Below, piece by piece: positions 25,784 to 47,808 of a stretch of 64,000 nucleotides of DNA (the first letter of the stretch is position 1; each line of letters starts with the position of its first letter). The notes beneath the pieces were generated by a model that worked only from the letters and a program-made list of their open reading frames with translations, searched no databases and was not told the origin of the DNA. Location of the stretch: the NCBI GenBank assembly GCA_028551475.1, contig CM052358.1:22780853-22844852 (forward strand). Direction: 5' to 3'. Source of the DNA: Casuarina equisetifolia. Lineage: Eukaryota > Streptophyta > Magnoliopsida > Fagales > Casuarinaceae. Position numbers and translations under genes: made by a program.

Positions 25784-28700
25784 GAGTGGTATCAGAGCGC
25801 TCAGGTTGTGGTTGTTTTATCTTTGGATTTGATTAAACGATGGAACTAAGCACTAATAGGATGATTAGTTTGAATGGAAGAAACTATCATGTTTGGAAGG
25901 GTAAGATGGAAGATTTGCTTTATGTGAAGCGTTGGCACTTACCGGTGTTTAGTGAAACTAGACCAGATAACATGAGTGAGGCCGATTGGACTCTTAAGCA
26001 TAAAATTGTATGCGGGTTCATTCGACAATTTGTAGATGAGAATGTTTTGAATCACATTAGTAAAGAAACACATGCTCGGACTTTATGGAACAAACTTGAA
26101 TCTTTGTATGCTCGAAAAACTGGAAATAATAAGATGTATTTAATGAAGCAACTTATTAGCTTGAAATACAAAGATGGGCAATCCATATATGATCATTTGA
26201 ATGAGTTTCAGGGAATGTTAGATCAACTTTCAAGCATGAATATGAAGTTTGAAGATGAAGTACAAGGACTTTGGTTACTTGGTACTTTACCAGAATCTTA
26301 GGAAACATTTTGTATGTCAATGAGTAACTCTGCTCCCGATGGAATTGTCACTATGGATTTTGCCAAGACTAGTATTTTAAATAAAGAGATGAGAAGAAAG
26401 AGTTAGGGTTCTTTGTCTTATTCTAAAGCTTTGGTTGTTGAAAATAGGGGGAAAAGTTATAGTAGAGGTTTGAGAGGTTATAACAAAAGTCGAAGTAAGT
26501 CTAGATCATGGCATAAAAATATAGAGTGCCATCATTGTGGCAAGATGGGTCATATCAAGAAAAATTACTTCCAGCTGAAAAATGAAAAGAAAAATGGTAA
26601 AGGTAGAAATGAGAAGAAAAAAGTTAATGAAAGTGAGGAGAAGAAGGACAACAATGATAATGATCGAGTTGCAGCAGCTACTAATGAACTTGTTATTGTG
26701 TGCTATGATGATAATGTGAATTTTGTAAGCAATGAGACAAGTTAGGTAATTGATAGTGGTGCTTCTCTTCATATTACTTCCAAGAGAGAGTTCTTTACTT
26801 CTTATACTCTTGGAAACTTTGGCACATTGAAGATGAGTAATGATTACTTGGCTAAAGTTGTAGGTATAGGAGATGTATGCTTGGAGACTCGTAATGGATC
26901 CAAGTTGGTTCTCAAGAATGTTAGACATGTACCAGAAATTTGCTTGAATTTGATTTCTACCGAACAACTTGATGATGAAGGTTTTTGCAATATCTTCAAC
27001 AATGGACAATGGAAACTTACTAAGGGTTCATTAGTTATTGCTAGAGGCAAAAAAGAGTTTTTTTTGTATTTATTTCAGGCCAAGATTTCCAAGAACATTT
27101 GTAATGTAGTGGAAGATAGGAATGTAAGTGCTTTATGGCATAAAAGGTTAAGTCACATGAGTGAGAAGGGCATGAATGTGTTGGCAAAGAAGAACTTATT
27201 ATCTGGGATTAAGAGTGCAAAACTTGAAAAGTGTGCACATTGTTTAGCTGGAAAACAGAAAAGAGTTTCATTCTATAGTCACCTTCCTTCAAGAAAATCA
27301 AATTTCTTGGAGTTAATACACTCAGATGTTTGTGGCCCAATTAACCAAAGGACACTTGGTGGAGCATCCTACTTTGTGACCTTTATTGATGACTACAGAA
27401 GAAAGGTTTGGGTTTATGTTTTGATGTCAAATGATCAAGTGCTAGATGTGTTTAAGTAGTTTCAAGTTTCAGTAGAGCGGCAAATTAGAAAGAAGTTGAA
27501 ATGCATTCGATCAGATAATGGTGGTGAGTACATTGGACCATTTGATGAGTATTGTAGGCAACATGATATTCGAAATCAGAAGACACCTCCAAAAACACCT
27601 CAGTTGAATGGTATAGCGGAACGAATGAATAGGACATTGGTTGAGAGAGTTAGATGCATGATTTCAAATGCTAACTTGCCAAAGACATTTTGGGGTGAGG
27701 CATTACTTACAGCAGCTTATGTTATCAATCTATCTCCAACTGTTGCTTTAGATGGTGATGTGCCAGATAGATTTTGGTTTAGCAAGTATGTTTCCTATAA
27801 CCATCTAAGAGTATTTGGTTGCAAAGCATTTGTTCATATTCCAAAGGATGAGAGGTTTAAGTTAGATGTCAAGACACGAGAATGTATATTTTTTGGTTAT
27901 GATTATGATGAATTTGACTACAGGTGTTATGATCCAGCTGTGAAGAAAATTGCGAGGAGTCGTGATGTTATATTTTTTTAGAATCAAAATATGACAGATA
28001 TTGGCTAGAGTGAGAAGAATATGTCACAAGGCTCTAAGATTAGTATTGATATTGATCTAATTCCTTCAAATGATTTACAGCGACAGTTGCCAGAATAAGT
28101 TGAGAGTGATATTCAACATGATGTTCAGGATCAGGTTCAGAATGACCAACAGGTTGCAGATAATAGTGACACTCAAACAGATAATATTGTTAATGTTCAG
28201 CAAAATCTATCTTCAGTTCCACCATTGAGGAGGTCTACTAGAGGTCGTCATCCATCCTCTAGATACTCCACTGAGGAGTATGTATTGTTGACTGATGCAG
28301 GTGAGCCTGAGAGCTTTGAAGAAGTAGTAGAGGATGTGGATAAGAAAAAATGGGTTGATGCAATGCAAGATGAGTTGAAATCTTTGCATGATAATCAAAC
28401 TTTTGAGTTGGTGACATTGCCTAAGGGCAAGAAAGCTTTGAAAAATCGTTGGATTTATAGATTGAAGCATGATGAAAATTCTTCATAACCCTGATACAAA
28501 GCTAGACTAGTTGTTAAAGGTTTCAGTCAGAAAAAGGGAATTGATTATGATGAGATTTTCTCACCTATTGTGAAAATGTCCTCAATTCGAGTGGTTTTGG
28601 GATTGGTTGCCAGTCTTGATCTTGAAGTTGAGCAAATGGATGTAAAGACTGCTTTTCTTCATGGTGACCTAAATAAAGAAATTTATATGAAGCAACCAGA

Positions 28701-29909
28701 GGGTTTTAAAAAAAAAGGTAAAGAGAACTATGTTTGCAAGCTAAAGAAAAGTTTATATGTTTTAAAACAGGCACCGAGACAATGGCATCTAAAATTTGAG
28801 TCTTTTATGAGGGAGCAAGCCTATAAGAAGACAAATTCTGATCATTGTGTGTTTGTGCAGAAGTTCTCAGATGATGACTTTATCATTCTACTGCTTTATG
28901 TAGATGACATGCTTATAGTTGGTAAGAACGCTGCAAGAATTGAAAAGTTGAAGCAGGAGTTAAGTAAGTCATTCTCAATGAAAGACTTAGGCTCAGTGAA
29001 GCAAATTCTTGGTATGAGAGTCAGTCGTGATAGAAAAGCTAAGAAGTTATGGTTGTCTCAAGAGGAGTACATCAAGAAAATGCTTCAAAGGTTTTGTATG
29101 GATAAAGTTAAAGTGGTGAGCACGCCTCTTGCTACACACTTTAAGCTTAATAAGAAACAATGTCCTGCAGATGAGGAAGATAGAAAAGATATGAAAATAG
29201 TTCTTTATGCTTCGGCTGTTGGTTGTTTAATGTATACAATGATTTGTACAAAGCTAGATATAGCTCATGCAATTGGAGTAGTTAGTAGATTTACTTCTAA
29301 TCTTGGAAAAGAACATTGGAATGCAGTGAAGTGGATTCTAAGATATCTTCGAGGCACTTCTAGTTTGAAACTTTCATTTGGGAGTGATAAGCCTATTCTT
29401 GTGGGATATACACATTCTGACATGATAGGAGATATTGATAATAGAAGATCTACTTCAAGCTACTTGATTAAGTTTTCAGGGGGAGCTGTGGCATGGCAAT
29501 TAAGATTACAAAAATGTATTACTCTATCTACAACAAAAGTAGAATTTATTACAGCAACGGAAGCATATAAAGAGTTGCTTTAGATGAAGGAATTCATAAA
29601 AGAACTTGGTTTCGTGCAAGAAAGGTATGTGCTATTTTGTGATAGTCAAAGTGCTATATGTCTTGCTAAGAACTCTACTTTTCATTAAAGGTCAAAGCAT
29701 ATTAATGTAAGATATCATTAGATACGAGATATCATGGAAACCAAAAAGGTTGCACTTAAAAAGGTACATACTGAGGATAATGGTTTTGATATGATGACAA
29801 AGGCTCTATGGCGAGAAAAGTTTGAGTTTTGTCGGCATGAGGCCGGTTTGAATTGTGCTTGAGAAATGGACATATGGAATCTCCCTCATTTGGGCTGGAA
29901 GGGGAGAAT

Positions 29910-30596
29910 TGTTGGGTTGGTCCAACCTATATTCGGGGACTTATTATTGGGTCTAATTAGGGTAATGTGGCCCTAAGGTTTAAAAGAAAAAATATAGGGT
30001 TTTTTCTTTAAGAGAAGAGGTAAGTGGCCGTCAAAAAGAAAAGAGAGAGAGAAAAGAAAAGAGCAGAATTTCGCAGGAATTAGAGGCCCTGCGCAACAGT
30101 TGATCAAACATCTGATCAAGGTTGATCCGTGGTCCGATTGAGCTGATTTTTTGTCAGCAGGTTCGGGATTGAGTGTTCTTCATTGTGAACGGTTGGATCG
30201 TCGTTTGGAGCTCTTGAAGCCAGCAGATTGTGGTCGAAAATTTGGGTGATATTTTTCTAACTTTTCTTGGTTAAGTTGTTGTTTACAACTTGTTCTCCAT
30301 TATTTATTGGTGATTCTATTATTGTTGAATTAGTAAATCTTTATCCTGTTGCTATTGTTAAGGATTTGATTGGGTTGTATCCTAACGATTGATATAGTGG
30401 AGATTTGGGTGGACTCCGTGATCGGTCCCGTAGTTTTTTATCCTTCACATTGGAGGAGTTTTTCCACGTAGAAATTCTTTTGTGTTGATTGTGATTTGCT
30501 TATTTTACTTGTGATTCGAATACATCGTTGGTGTTTTTAGTATTTCCTCATAGGTTCAATCAAAGTGGAAAACTTTATACGTCATTTTTCTCATTA
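29910..30596 (+). repeat. 3' LTR of the copia element
   Basis: It starts TGTTGGGTTGG after a purine tract and ends CTCATTA before gaaag. Confidence 0.93.
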
Positions 30597-30961
30597 GAAA
30601 GATGGTATGCGAAAAGTTAAAAATGATTGATGTGTGTAGTCCTAAAGTATACTTGAGATATTTTGCGTGCTTTAGTCCGATCTTTAGTTTGTGATTGCTA
30701 TCTCACAAACTACGTGTTACATAAGTCGCCGTGCACCGTAGTTTTGATAAGCAACTGATGTCAATTTATTAGATGCTCAACTTCAATAATTAAGAGAATT
30801 TCAGAAAGTACCAAATTGAAGAGATTTCTCGTGTAGCAAATACAAAGCACTTCTTTACCTTACATACTACCTCGTAAACAGGGACATTATTTAAGGAATA
30901 CATAGATAGAGAAGAAATGATCTTCTGGTTGTTTCAACTTGATATTTCCAATGTATCATGA

Positions 30962-36233
<5,272 letters not shown>

Positions 36234-36270
36234 TGGGGCTTGGTGGGTCTTATGTTGGTTAAAATTGACG

Positions 36271-36280
36271 TTTTTATAGG
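36271..36280 (-). promoter_or_regulatory. TATA box of GH1-C
   Basis: The minus strand reads CCTATAAAAACG about 40 bases upstream of the start codon at 36,231-36,233. This is a plausible core promoter with a very short leader. Confidence 0.55.
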
Positions 36281-36349
36281 GAAGTACCGCAGAACTTCGT
36301 AGACGCAAACGTTGCACAGAAAACGACAGACAGGATGTTAAATAATGAA

Positions 36350-37690
36350 AAAAATATTTCAGCGATTCTTAGTTTTAAATTCTTTATTTTTAACTTATAT
36401 ATTTAAAACATCTACCTTGATTATTATAAGTATGAAATGCCCGTTAACTATAGGCCATTTTAAGCACAAAACAATTGTCAATTATATCTTATATCAACTA
36501 AAAGGAGGGATTTATATGCAAAAAATTTTAAGATATTTTTTTTATATTTACTGCATATTGGTTAAATGCAATAGAAAATTATTTCAGAATAAAAAAATTA
36601 ATATTTCAATTTTATTGATTAAAGTAAGAAAAAATTATACGAAAGAGAATTTTTTTATTTAAAAAAATAATCTTAATAAATAAATATTACTTTGAATGAT
36701 ATTTAGAAGCCTCTAACATTCATCTTTTCATGGCTTTTTGTCACTTTTATAATACAAAGTCATCTTTCCACTAAAAAGAAAAAAGGAAGAAATGTTAAGT
36801 ACATCAATTTGAGGATGAAAAACAGTTCATGCGTTGGTTCCACTTAAATATCCAAAAATTGTAATAATTACAGCAGAAGGTCTTCACTTAAAACGTTACT
36901 GTCGGCCAGTCAATGCCGGCAATTGATTGTGTGAATCGCTTTGATCAAGTCGGCCAGCCTATTAAAATCTAATGCAAGATCCAATTGGCAAGACTTAGTG
37001 CGAACCATTTGATCAAGTCCACTAAAAGTCCAATAGCAACAAAAGAAACGACAAAGCAAGGAGAAACAAGAAAAATCCTTTACTTGTTTGCCTAGTTTGA
37101 AATTCAAGCATTAGCAACAAATGGTTGTTTACAATCATTCGGAGAAATTTCTTTTTTTTTAAAAAAAATCTAGAACTAAACTAGAAATTGACACTATATA
37201 TTGATATCTTAATTATACAACACGTAGTGTGGGAATGGCTATATTAATCTTTTAACTATTTTTTTATACTCAAAACTTTTTAAAATATGATCCCTAATAC
37301 CTACTTTCTATGCTTGTCTAATAAAATCAATTTCTTCCCGTAGAAGTACATCAAGTAGAAGCTGTTTAGAAAGTAGAAAGTCTGCAAAGTGGCCCTCCGT
37401 TTCATAACATAAATTTTCATGTTGAAGTCATGCGCCCATCATTTCCTATCCAGATATTAGTGTGTTAAAGGGGCACTGCTGTACAACTAAAATCTTTTTC
37501 TTACAAATTAGTATTAGAACTAACTTGTTTTTATCATTAATGTTTGGATCGAAATTTCAAAACTAGCCTGCTATGCCAGTTACCATAAGATATGTTCATA
37601 TGGCTATGAAAATATAAAAACGAAAACCTAATTTATTCTGTACAAAACTTTTGACGGATGGGGATCACATTGGATGAGCTGCCACACCGG
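36350..37690. repeat. GH1-C upstream flank (unit-2 copy of the window start)
   Basis: No gene is seen. From about 36,448 it aligns with 1-1,690. It is AT-rich. Confidence 0.8.
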
Positions 37691-37693
37691 GAA

Positions 37694-39767
37694 AAAAAAA
37701 TGCTAATTAACTTGAGTTGCAGAAGAAAATCAAATCAACGACGAACATTCTTTGGCCAAGAGCAATAAATTTTTATAGGATTTATTGCAATTTCTGGTTC
37801 TTGCTTTTAATCGTTTTGTATAAGTAGGTCCTACTGTACAAATCGTTAATCATCAACAAATCTTGGGTCACCACAAAGCATCCAATTGTTCTTTGTCTCT
37901 ACACACGGCCTTTTCTCTTGGTTGTGGGATTTTTCCTTCTAAATAGTTTACCCTTAGCAAATTGAATTCTTACCTTTTGTTAAGACCTACGAGGCAAGGA
38001 ACAATCTTAGATACACTATCTTTCGGTCTTAGTTTTCCTCATAGACGGTGCTGAGAATAGGATTGGACTCAGTATTTTTGAACTAGTTATACTTCTTTAT
38101 GACAAATTTTTATCGTTTCTGATTTTTTTGAAAATTGTTGGTTAGCATATTTGACCTTTTACTTTCTTGCAATTCTTTTCACTTCTAGATTTTGCTAGCA
38201 AGGACTAGGGGTATGATACCATGTCTTTACTCTCCTTATGTAGTAATCGTCATAATAAAGATACTAACAAGATTAATAATGTTTTTCATCATATTATACA
38301 GCTTCCTGGAGAAAGATTTACAACTTGAAACAACTGAAATTTCCAAAAATAAATTCCATTCTTAAATATTTCCTAGTCTAAAATATATGAATTAGTCCAT
38401 TAGGCAACTAGATAGAACAAAATGATTTATATTGATATCAACTATATTTTGCATGGAAAGCTATCATTCTCGAAGGCTCTAAAGTAAATTAGCATGGAAT
38501 TGTGTAGTTAAAATAGACAATTTCTCATCAATCTATGATCATTTGACTAACAATCTTAGATCAATTAGCCATAGAAAGTATATCTATTTATGGGAGACCT
38601 TAAAGAGACAATTTGTTGTTTATGTAACACATTTGAGGAATCCCTTTCTCTAAATGCTCATATTCAATAACAACTTTTAATGTGTCATGACCCTAGTTAT
38701 CTTGACATTTTAGGATCAAATGACTCCTTAGCCACATCAAAGGAAAATATTATGGGATAATTATTCTCAAATTGTATTTTCCCATTTTGTTTATGTTATT
38801 TGGATGAAAGAAAGTAGAATCTTCGAGCACATTCAACAACATTAAATCAGATCAGACCATACACATTCTCACATCAGATCTTCGAGCACAGTCTCACATC
38901 AGATCAACAAAGAACCACGAGCAAAACCCTTACAACACATAAGGCCTCTCGGGCCTAACAGTACAAGGATAGGCCATTAACCATAGACCATAAAAGCCAC
39001 ACAACAGTACACTAAAAGCTAGAAAGGCTTGACATCCAGGGCCATAAGCCCGTACACAACCCAGGCCTAAAATGACTTCACATAAAAGCCCCAAGGCCCA
39101 AAGAGCCGAACAGTAGCAAAGCCAAAAATTTCTGTACCCCCTAGTGGTTAATGAAATATAAAGTGGGTTAACGCCCACTGGGCCTTTGGCCACGAAGCCC
39201 TAACCTTTGAGAATATTGTTAGTTCTGAGTGTGTTTCTCTTATATAGGGATTGATTCTGTTGTGTTTAAAAAAAAAAAAGGTTAATTCCCAAAACAACTA
39301 GAAACTTATATATTTAGTATAATTGGAGGCTTGAAGAGATCAGATTTAATATGATTTGATGTTATCAAAAGTCTCATTATAAAGGTAGGCCCATATTCTT
39401 ATTTTTTATAGATAACTGTTTGTATACAGATTTTACTTAGAGGGAAAAGCGATAAAAAAAAAAAAAAAACTGTACATCTCATAAAATATCATCCTTTCAT
39501 CAATAGCCTTTGAGGTCTTCACACTACGACAGTAAGCCTCTCAACATACCATCAAGCTAACAAGCTATCACATGGATTAACGCTGAACAGAAGGCATGAT
39601 AGAGGTAGGTCGCGTTCTAGCTAGACATTCACAAACAGTAAAACCATGTGAGAATTGTTTGCTCAATGTTGGAGCGCCTTCTGTGGTAGAATGCCAAAAT
39701 CACTTTATTCTAGCGAGAATTTGAGCCCGTACACGAACAATAATCACATAATTTAAAGATTATGTAG
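37694..39767. other. Unit-2-specific 2.1 kb stretch, unclassified
   Basis: Unit 1 jumps from the sequence before 37,694 to that after 39,767 across a short GC-rich joint (near 1,709-1,733), so this is either inserted here or deleted there. About 38,880-39,245 holds a 'gggcct'-rich block ending near a TATA-like 'cttatataggg', resembling an LTR or non-autonomous element edge. No domain or paired repeat was recognised. The 87-codon open frame at 38,930-39,193 has no recognisable domain and is probably chance. Confidence 0.45.
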
Positions 39768-39924
39768 GTGAAGAAACAATCTTTAGTTTATTGATAAGGA
39801 ACAACACTAATAAAAAGTTCTTGATATTATATTTCTTTTATTAAAGAAGAATAGTATCTTGACACATTTTATTTATAAATATAAGATTGGGAATAATAAC
39901 AATACTTGATATTATATGAGCATC

Positions 39925-43924
<4,000 letters not shown>

Positions 43925-43970
43925 AGCTGGTTTTGCTTATCGTGGGTGACACTCTGGGATTGACGAGGTT

Positions 43971-43980
43971 TCTTATATAG
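43971..43980 (-). promoter_or_regulatory. TATA box of GH1-B
   Basis: The minus strand reads CTATATAAGAAACC about 50 bases upstream of the start codon at 43,922-43,924. It is conserved at GH1-A. Confidence 0.65.
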
Positions 43981-43999
43981 ATGCACCACTCAGAAAGTC

Positions 44000-45893
44000 A
44001 TTTGAGTAAGGGAAGGAAAAATAAAAATACGAGGCAAATCATAGTCGTTTAGCAACCCACTTTCTGCAATCAATGGCTGATCATATTGTATTAATCGTTA
44101 GGCTCCACAGCCCACTCCTTGGATGAATTTCCTCCTAGCTTTCCGAAGTTGTCCTTTTCGTCTCCCACTTTCTCTTTCCTTCTTTGTTCTGCTGTCAACG
44201 TACGAAATAAAACTCTTTCTCATCTACAAGTAAGGACGTTTGGGTGTATATTATGTGGTTTAGTAGAGTGCCGTTGCAAACTTGATAAACCTCTTTCGTG
44301 CATCTGAAGGATAGTGCCAATTTGGTAGATGGCATTAAGAAGGGTGAGACTACTATAAATGAAACTGGTCAAACTTAGGCCAAACTTTGAATTTTCAAGA
44401 ATTTGTTAGATGGCATTAATGTTCAGTTCTAATTTTCATACAAACGTAGTTAAGTGTATTAATGAGCTTGAGTATTATCTTCAAATTCGATTCACTTATT
44501 TGACGGACAAACTCAAACATATTAATGAGTTATTCATTTGAAAACATTTTTATTTCTGTTTCCAAGAAATTTGTACTAGTCATGAACTATTTACTAGTTG
44601 TTAGGAATTTATCATTTGAGTGGTTTTCACGGACTAAATATTTGCAGTAAGTACCATGTTTTCATAATTATGTTTTGCAGTATGTGTATATTTATTATAC
44701 ATTGGCATTTGTCATTTTTGAATAGTTGTTCATTTTCATCTTCTCAATAGAATTTGATGACAAGGTTGCTTTGGACTTTGTGGTCCTAAATTTGACACTA
44801 CTCACCCTCTAGATAGCCTTTCTCGTGGAATACCTAGAGATACAAAGGTATTACCCCAAAATAGCCTTTCTTAGTGAAATATCTAGAGGTACAAAAGTAG
44901 CAGTGATAAAAGGAGCAAAGTAAAGCAAATCTATAATATTATAGCTAGATATAAAAGGTCGTATGTTGTAGTTTGAAAGAATCCATGGACCACTTTTTTA
45001 GGGTGTCCGTATTCTATGAAGATTATTTTCAACATATGACAATCCTATTTATCATACATTGCAAAATCAGTTTGTCTCTTTATCATGTTAAAAGAAAGAG
45101 TTATAACTCAAGTATCTTCGGATTTATATTTATTTATTTTTTTCTTATGAAAAAGGTACTTAAAATATTATCATAATTTGAAGTTATAAAAATAAAAAAA
45201 TTGAAATATAATATAATATAATATAATATAATATAATATAATGTGATTTTAAGCAAGCTTATATGAGCCAAACAACTTTATATAATGAATTTTCTATATT
45301 TCTATTCAATCAACAAACTAGGTGAATTTGGTCGAATACATATAATTCAAGCTAAAATTGCTTGAGTAATTTTAGTATATGAACAATCCTCCTAATCATT
45401 TCATGTCGAACATGATATAATAAAGGGTGATGTGAACTCTAATTGTAAACAACCCTTAGATCACGGGCCCGCTGGGACCAACAAGAAACAGGGGCAGTTT
45501 CATTCCCAATCGTATGTGGTCTACAGGCCGTCCATGCCAAACAAATGGCATCTTAATATGACATTGTCCAAAGAGCGGCCGAGCCTACACATCTTTCGGC
45601 TGAAGTACATAAAAGGTTATATTATGCTCTAAAAGAATTATAAAATCCAATCTTATTCTGAACTTCGTTCAAAAGTAAGAGTTATTTTTTTCACATAAAA
45701 AGTATTTTTAAAATAATTATCAAAACTACTTTTTATAAAAGAACTATAAAAAAATGTTATTTTTTTCACATCAATACGAATTGTGGGCTTTGTGTTGAGC
45801 TTTCAAGCACGGGAAATGTCTCATTCTAAAAGTATATTTGAATTCTATGTTATAAAATTTACTTTTACTTAATATTTTATTTGAGAGTAAAAG
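44000..45893. repeat. Unit-2 spacer between GH1-B and the inserted element
   Basis: No gene is seen. It aligns with 7,670-8,053 followed directly by 12,547-14,040, so it preserves the empty site of the 4.5 kb retroelement near 44,346. It contains an (ATAAT)n microsatellite at about 45,208-45,242. Confidence 0.75.
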
Positions 45894-46515
45894 TTTTTTA
45901 AAAAAAGAAAAAAAACATTTGAACAAAATTTAAATAACAGGAGACTTATAAAACTAATAGAAAACGTACAAGGACTGTTCTCAAGACTAGGTTGCTATTC
46001 TCCTTCTTGTCTCCTTTTCGAATAATGCTCCTTTCTTACTGTTATTTTCATTTGTTCACTTTCTACGCTACCGTAACCAAAAGTTGATGATACTTGACAT
46101 CTAATAGGTGAATTGCAATCCATCGATTTCTTGGACTTCACACCTCGCTTTCGTTGTAGTAGACACGCTGACTACATTTTCATTGCTCTCCTGCTGGGAC
46201 ATGAAAAAGCTCCACGTTAAGTGGCACCGTCCACTTGAGGAGGAGCAGAAATTTTGAAGGAGAAAGAGCCACGTTTTGGTGCATTTGAAGAGCCACGTCC
46301 CACTGTTATCTGTCGTGGCGTGTCCAACAATTCCTGGATTTGATTCTGAAAGATGCGTATTTCATAAGGAGAAGTATATTGGCCCACACCATAAAATCAT
46401 TAGGAAAAAGGGTTTCTATGACCCACGTCCCAGTGTTCTGTCAGGAAAGCTAAAGCTTAGCGTGCATAGGTAGAATACCACGTGCATGTAATACGAACTT
46501 TTCTTTTGCATTTTT
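45894..46515. other. Left edge of the unit-2 insertion, unassigned
   Basis: Homology with unit 1 stops near 45,893. The stretch up to the terminal repeat at 46,516 is unique in the window, with no coding domain seen. It may be the remaining part of the left terminal repeat of the element to its right, or separate DNA. Confidence 0.4.
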
Positions 46516-46674
46516 CATCCAAAAGTCCCCTAATACAACATTCTAACGAAATATAACAAGATATTATGGGATGGGCCTAACTTTTACTTGGGCTTATATT
46601 TGGCCTGTAACATTCCATCCCCCTTAAAGAAAGCTTGTCCTCAAGCTTTCCAAAATTTACAAAACACCTAACAA

Positions 46675-47760
46675 CTAGAAACTCAATAAAAAGTTTAACA
46701 ATTCAAACTCAACCAAAGATAAGCCAACAAAGCCCAATACAATTAAAATCGAAGAATGTCCGAGGGATGTTTGCAAGCCACACTCCAACGCTGAACCCAT
46801 TCGTAGGGACGTGGTCCCTTTAATCACTACTTTAATTCCCAACGACATTGGATCCTTGCTAGCCCAATCTCTAGAGCTTCCAGTCTCGTATGTAGCAGCA
46901 CCCACCAATACCATTGTATCTTCCACATTCAAGAGCTTAACAAGGCAAATGTTGGCAAAAGTTCCCCTGGCCAACACTTTATCATTGTCACGATGATTTT
47001 CATAAAAATTCAAGTCCTTGTGATCTATACCACGTTCAATATGGTACTTAGTAGTAGGACTATCCTTGTGAATATTTCCCTCAAGGAAAATATGATTTGA
47101 TGTGATACTGTCACCAACGTTCTGTTGGCAATAAGCATTCTTTGCTCCATGAGCTCTAGGAGGGTCCAAGGTCTTGCAACAAAGCCTTTGTATTCCCGTC
47201 CCTAACCACAACAAAGCTTTAGTTCCAAGGGCTCGCCGAAGTGGTTCCAACACACCTCCTTCCACTTTGAAACATCTAAACTGTTTAGCAACATGGTGTC
47301 TACATACACATTGGAACTCCTTAAACAATTCAAGGTGATAGTTCGCAGCTTCTAATAACTCTCGCCTTACTTGAAGATATTGCATTTTCTCCTTGCTGAG
47401 GGATGACTCCCATCTTTTTTTTTTCTTTGCCTTGATCATTCCCACAAAATGTATACTAACCAAGAGTTCCCTCATATCGTCTTCACCCACAACAATGAAC
47501 CTAACCTCTCTTGCCGCAACCTTTGCATGACCAGCCTGCACAGTTGGCGACTCACCTTTTTGAGTGGGTCTAGATCCTTCCTTTATTTGCAAATCCAGGA
47601 CATGTAGATCCGTGAAGAGAGTGGCATGGGAATCGCCATTAATAATTCTGCTCCCTTTAATTATACTCAACTTAACCAATAAGAAATTTGCAACAATTCC
47701 AAGCCCACCATTGGTTTCCTTTGGCCCTTCTTCCACATCAATATCAACAATTAAGGACAT
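46675..47760 (-). CDS. Hypothetical 361-aa open frame inside the PPR-carrying element
   Basis: The frame is uninterrupted for 361 codons, starting [15 protein letters not shown], with a basic [11 protein letters not shown] stretch in the middle and [17 protein letters not shown] further on. No known domain was recognised. It lies next to the 3' side purine tract of the element and downstream of the PPR-like frame on the same strand. It may be captured host sequence or an element-specific gene, or a frame kept open by chance. Whether it is translated cannot be told. Confidence 0.35.
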   Translation of the reverse strand: MSLIVDIDVEEGPKETNGGLGIVANFLLVKLSIIKGSRIINGDSHATLFTDLHVLDLQIKEGSRPTQKGESPTVQAGHAKVAAREVRFIVVGEDDMRELLVSIHFVGMIKAKKKKRWESSLSKEKMQYLQVRRELLEAANYHLELFKEFQCVCRHHVAKQFRCFKVEGGVLEPLRRALGTKALLWLGTGIQRLCCKTLDPPRAHGAKNAYCQQNVGDSITSNHIFLEGNIHKDSPTTKYHIERGIDHKDLNFYENHRDNDKVLARGTFANICLVKLLNVEDTMVLVGAATYETGSSRDWASKDPMSLGIKVVIKGTTSLRMGSALECGLQTSLGHSSILIVLGFVGLSLVEFELLNFLLSF

Positions 47761-47808
47761 GAATGGACATATTCCAAGGGTCCTAAGATTTAAGTCTAGA
47801 AGGGCTTT

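Larger units (their letters stand above)
25098..30596 (+). mobile_element. Ty1/copia retrotransposon, Tork/Tnt1-like, near-complete but broken fossil
   Basis: A 5.5 kb element with LTRs at 25,098-25,783 and 29,910-30,596 is flanked by the target-site duplication gaaag (25,093-25,097 and 30,597-30,601). The primer-binding site TGGTATCAGAGC (initiator Met tRNA) follows the left LTR, and the purine tract GGAAGGGGAGAA precedes the right LTR. Parts in copia order are gag (from 25,840, with zinc knuckle CHHCGKMGH near 26,527), protease (IDSGASLH near 26,752), integrase (HKRLSHMSEKG near 27,139 and a core domain), reverse transcriptase (YVDDMLIVGK near 28,900) and RNase H toward 29,580. The reading frame is broken in about half a dozen places. 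The LTRs are very similar to each other, so it is young compared with the copia relics in the units. Confidence 0.95.

Noticed and set aside
26506-27009. 167-codon minus-strand frame in the copia element
   Set aside because: It is antisense to gag and protease; its Ile/Leu-rich translation comes from AT-rich coding sequence on the other strand.
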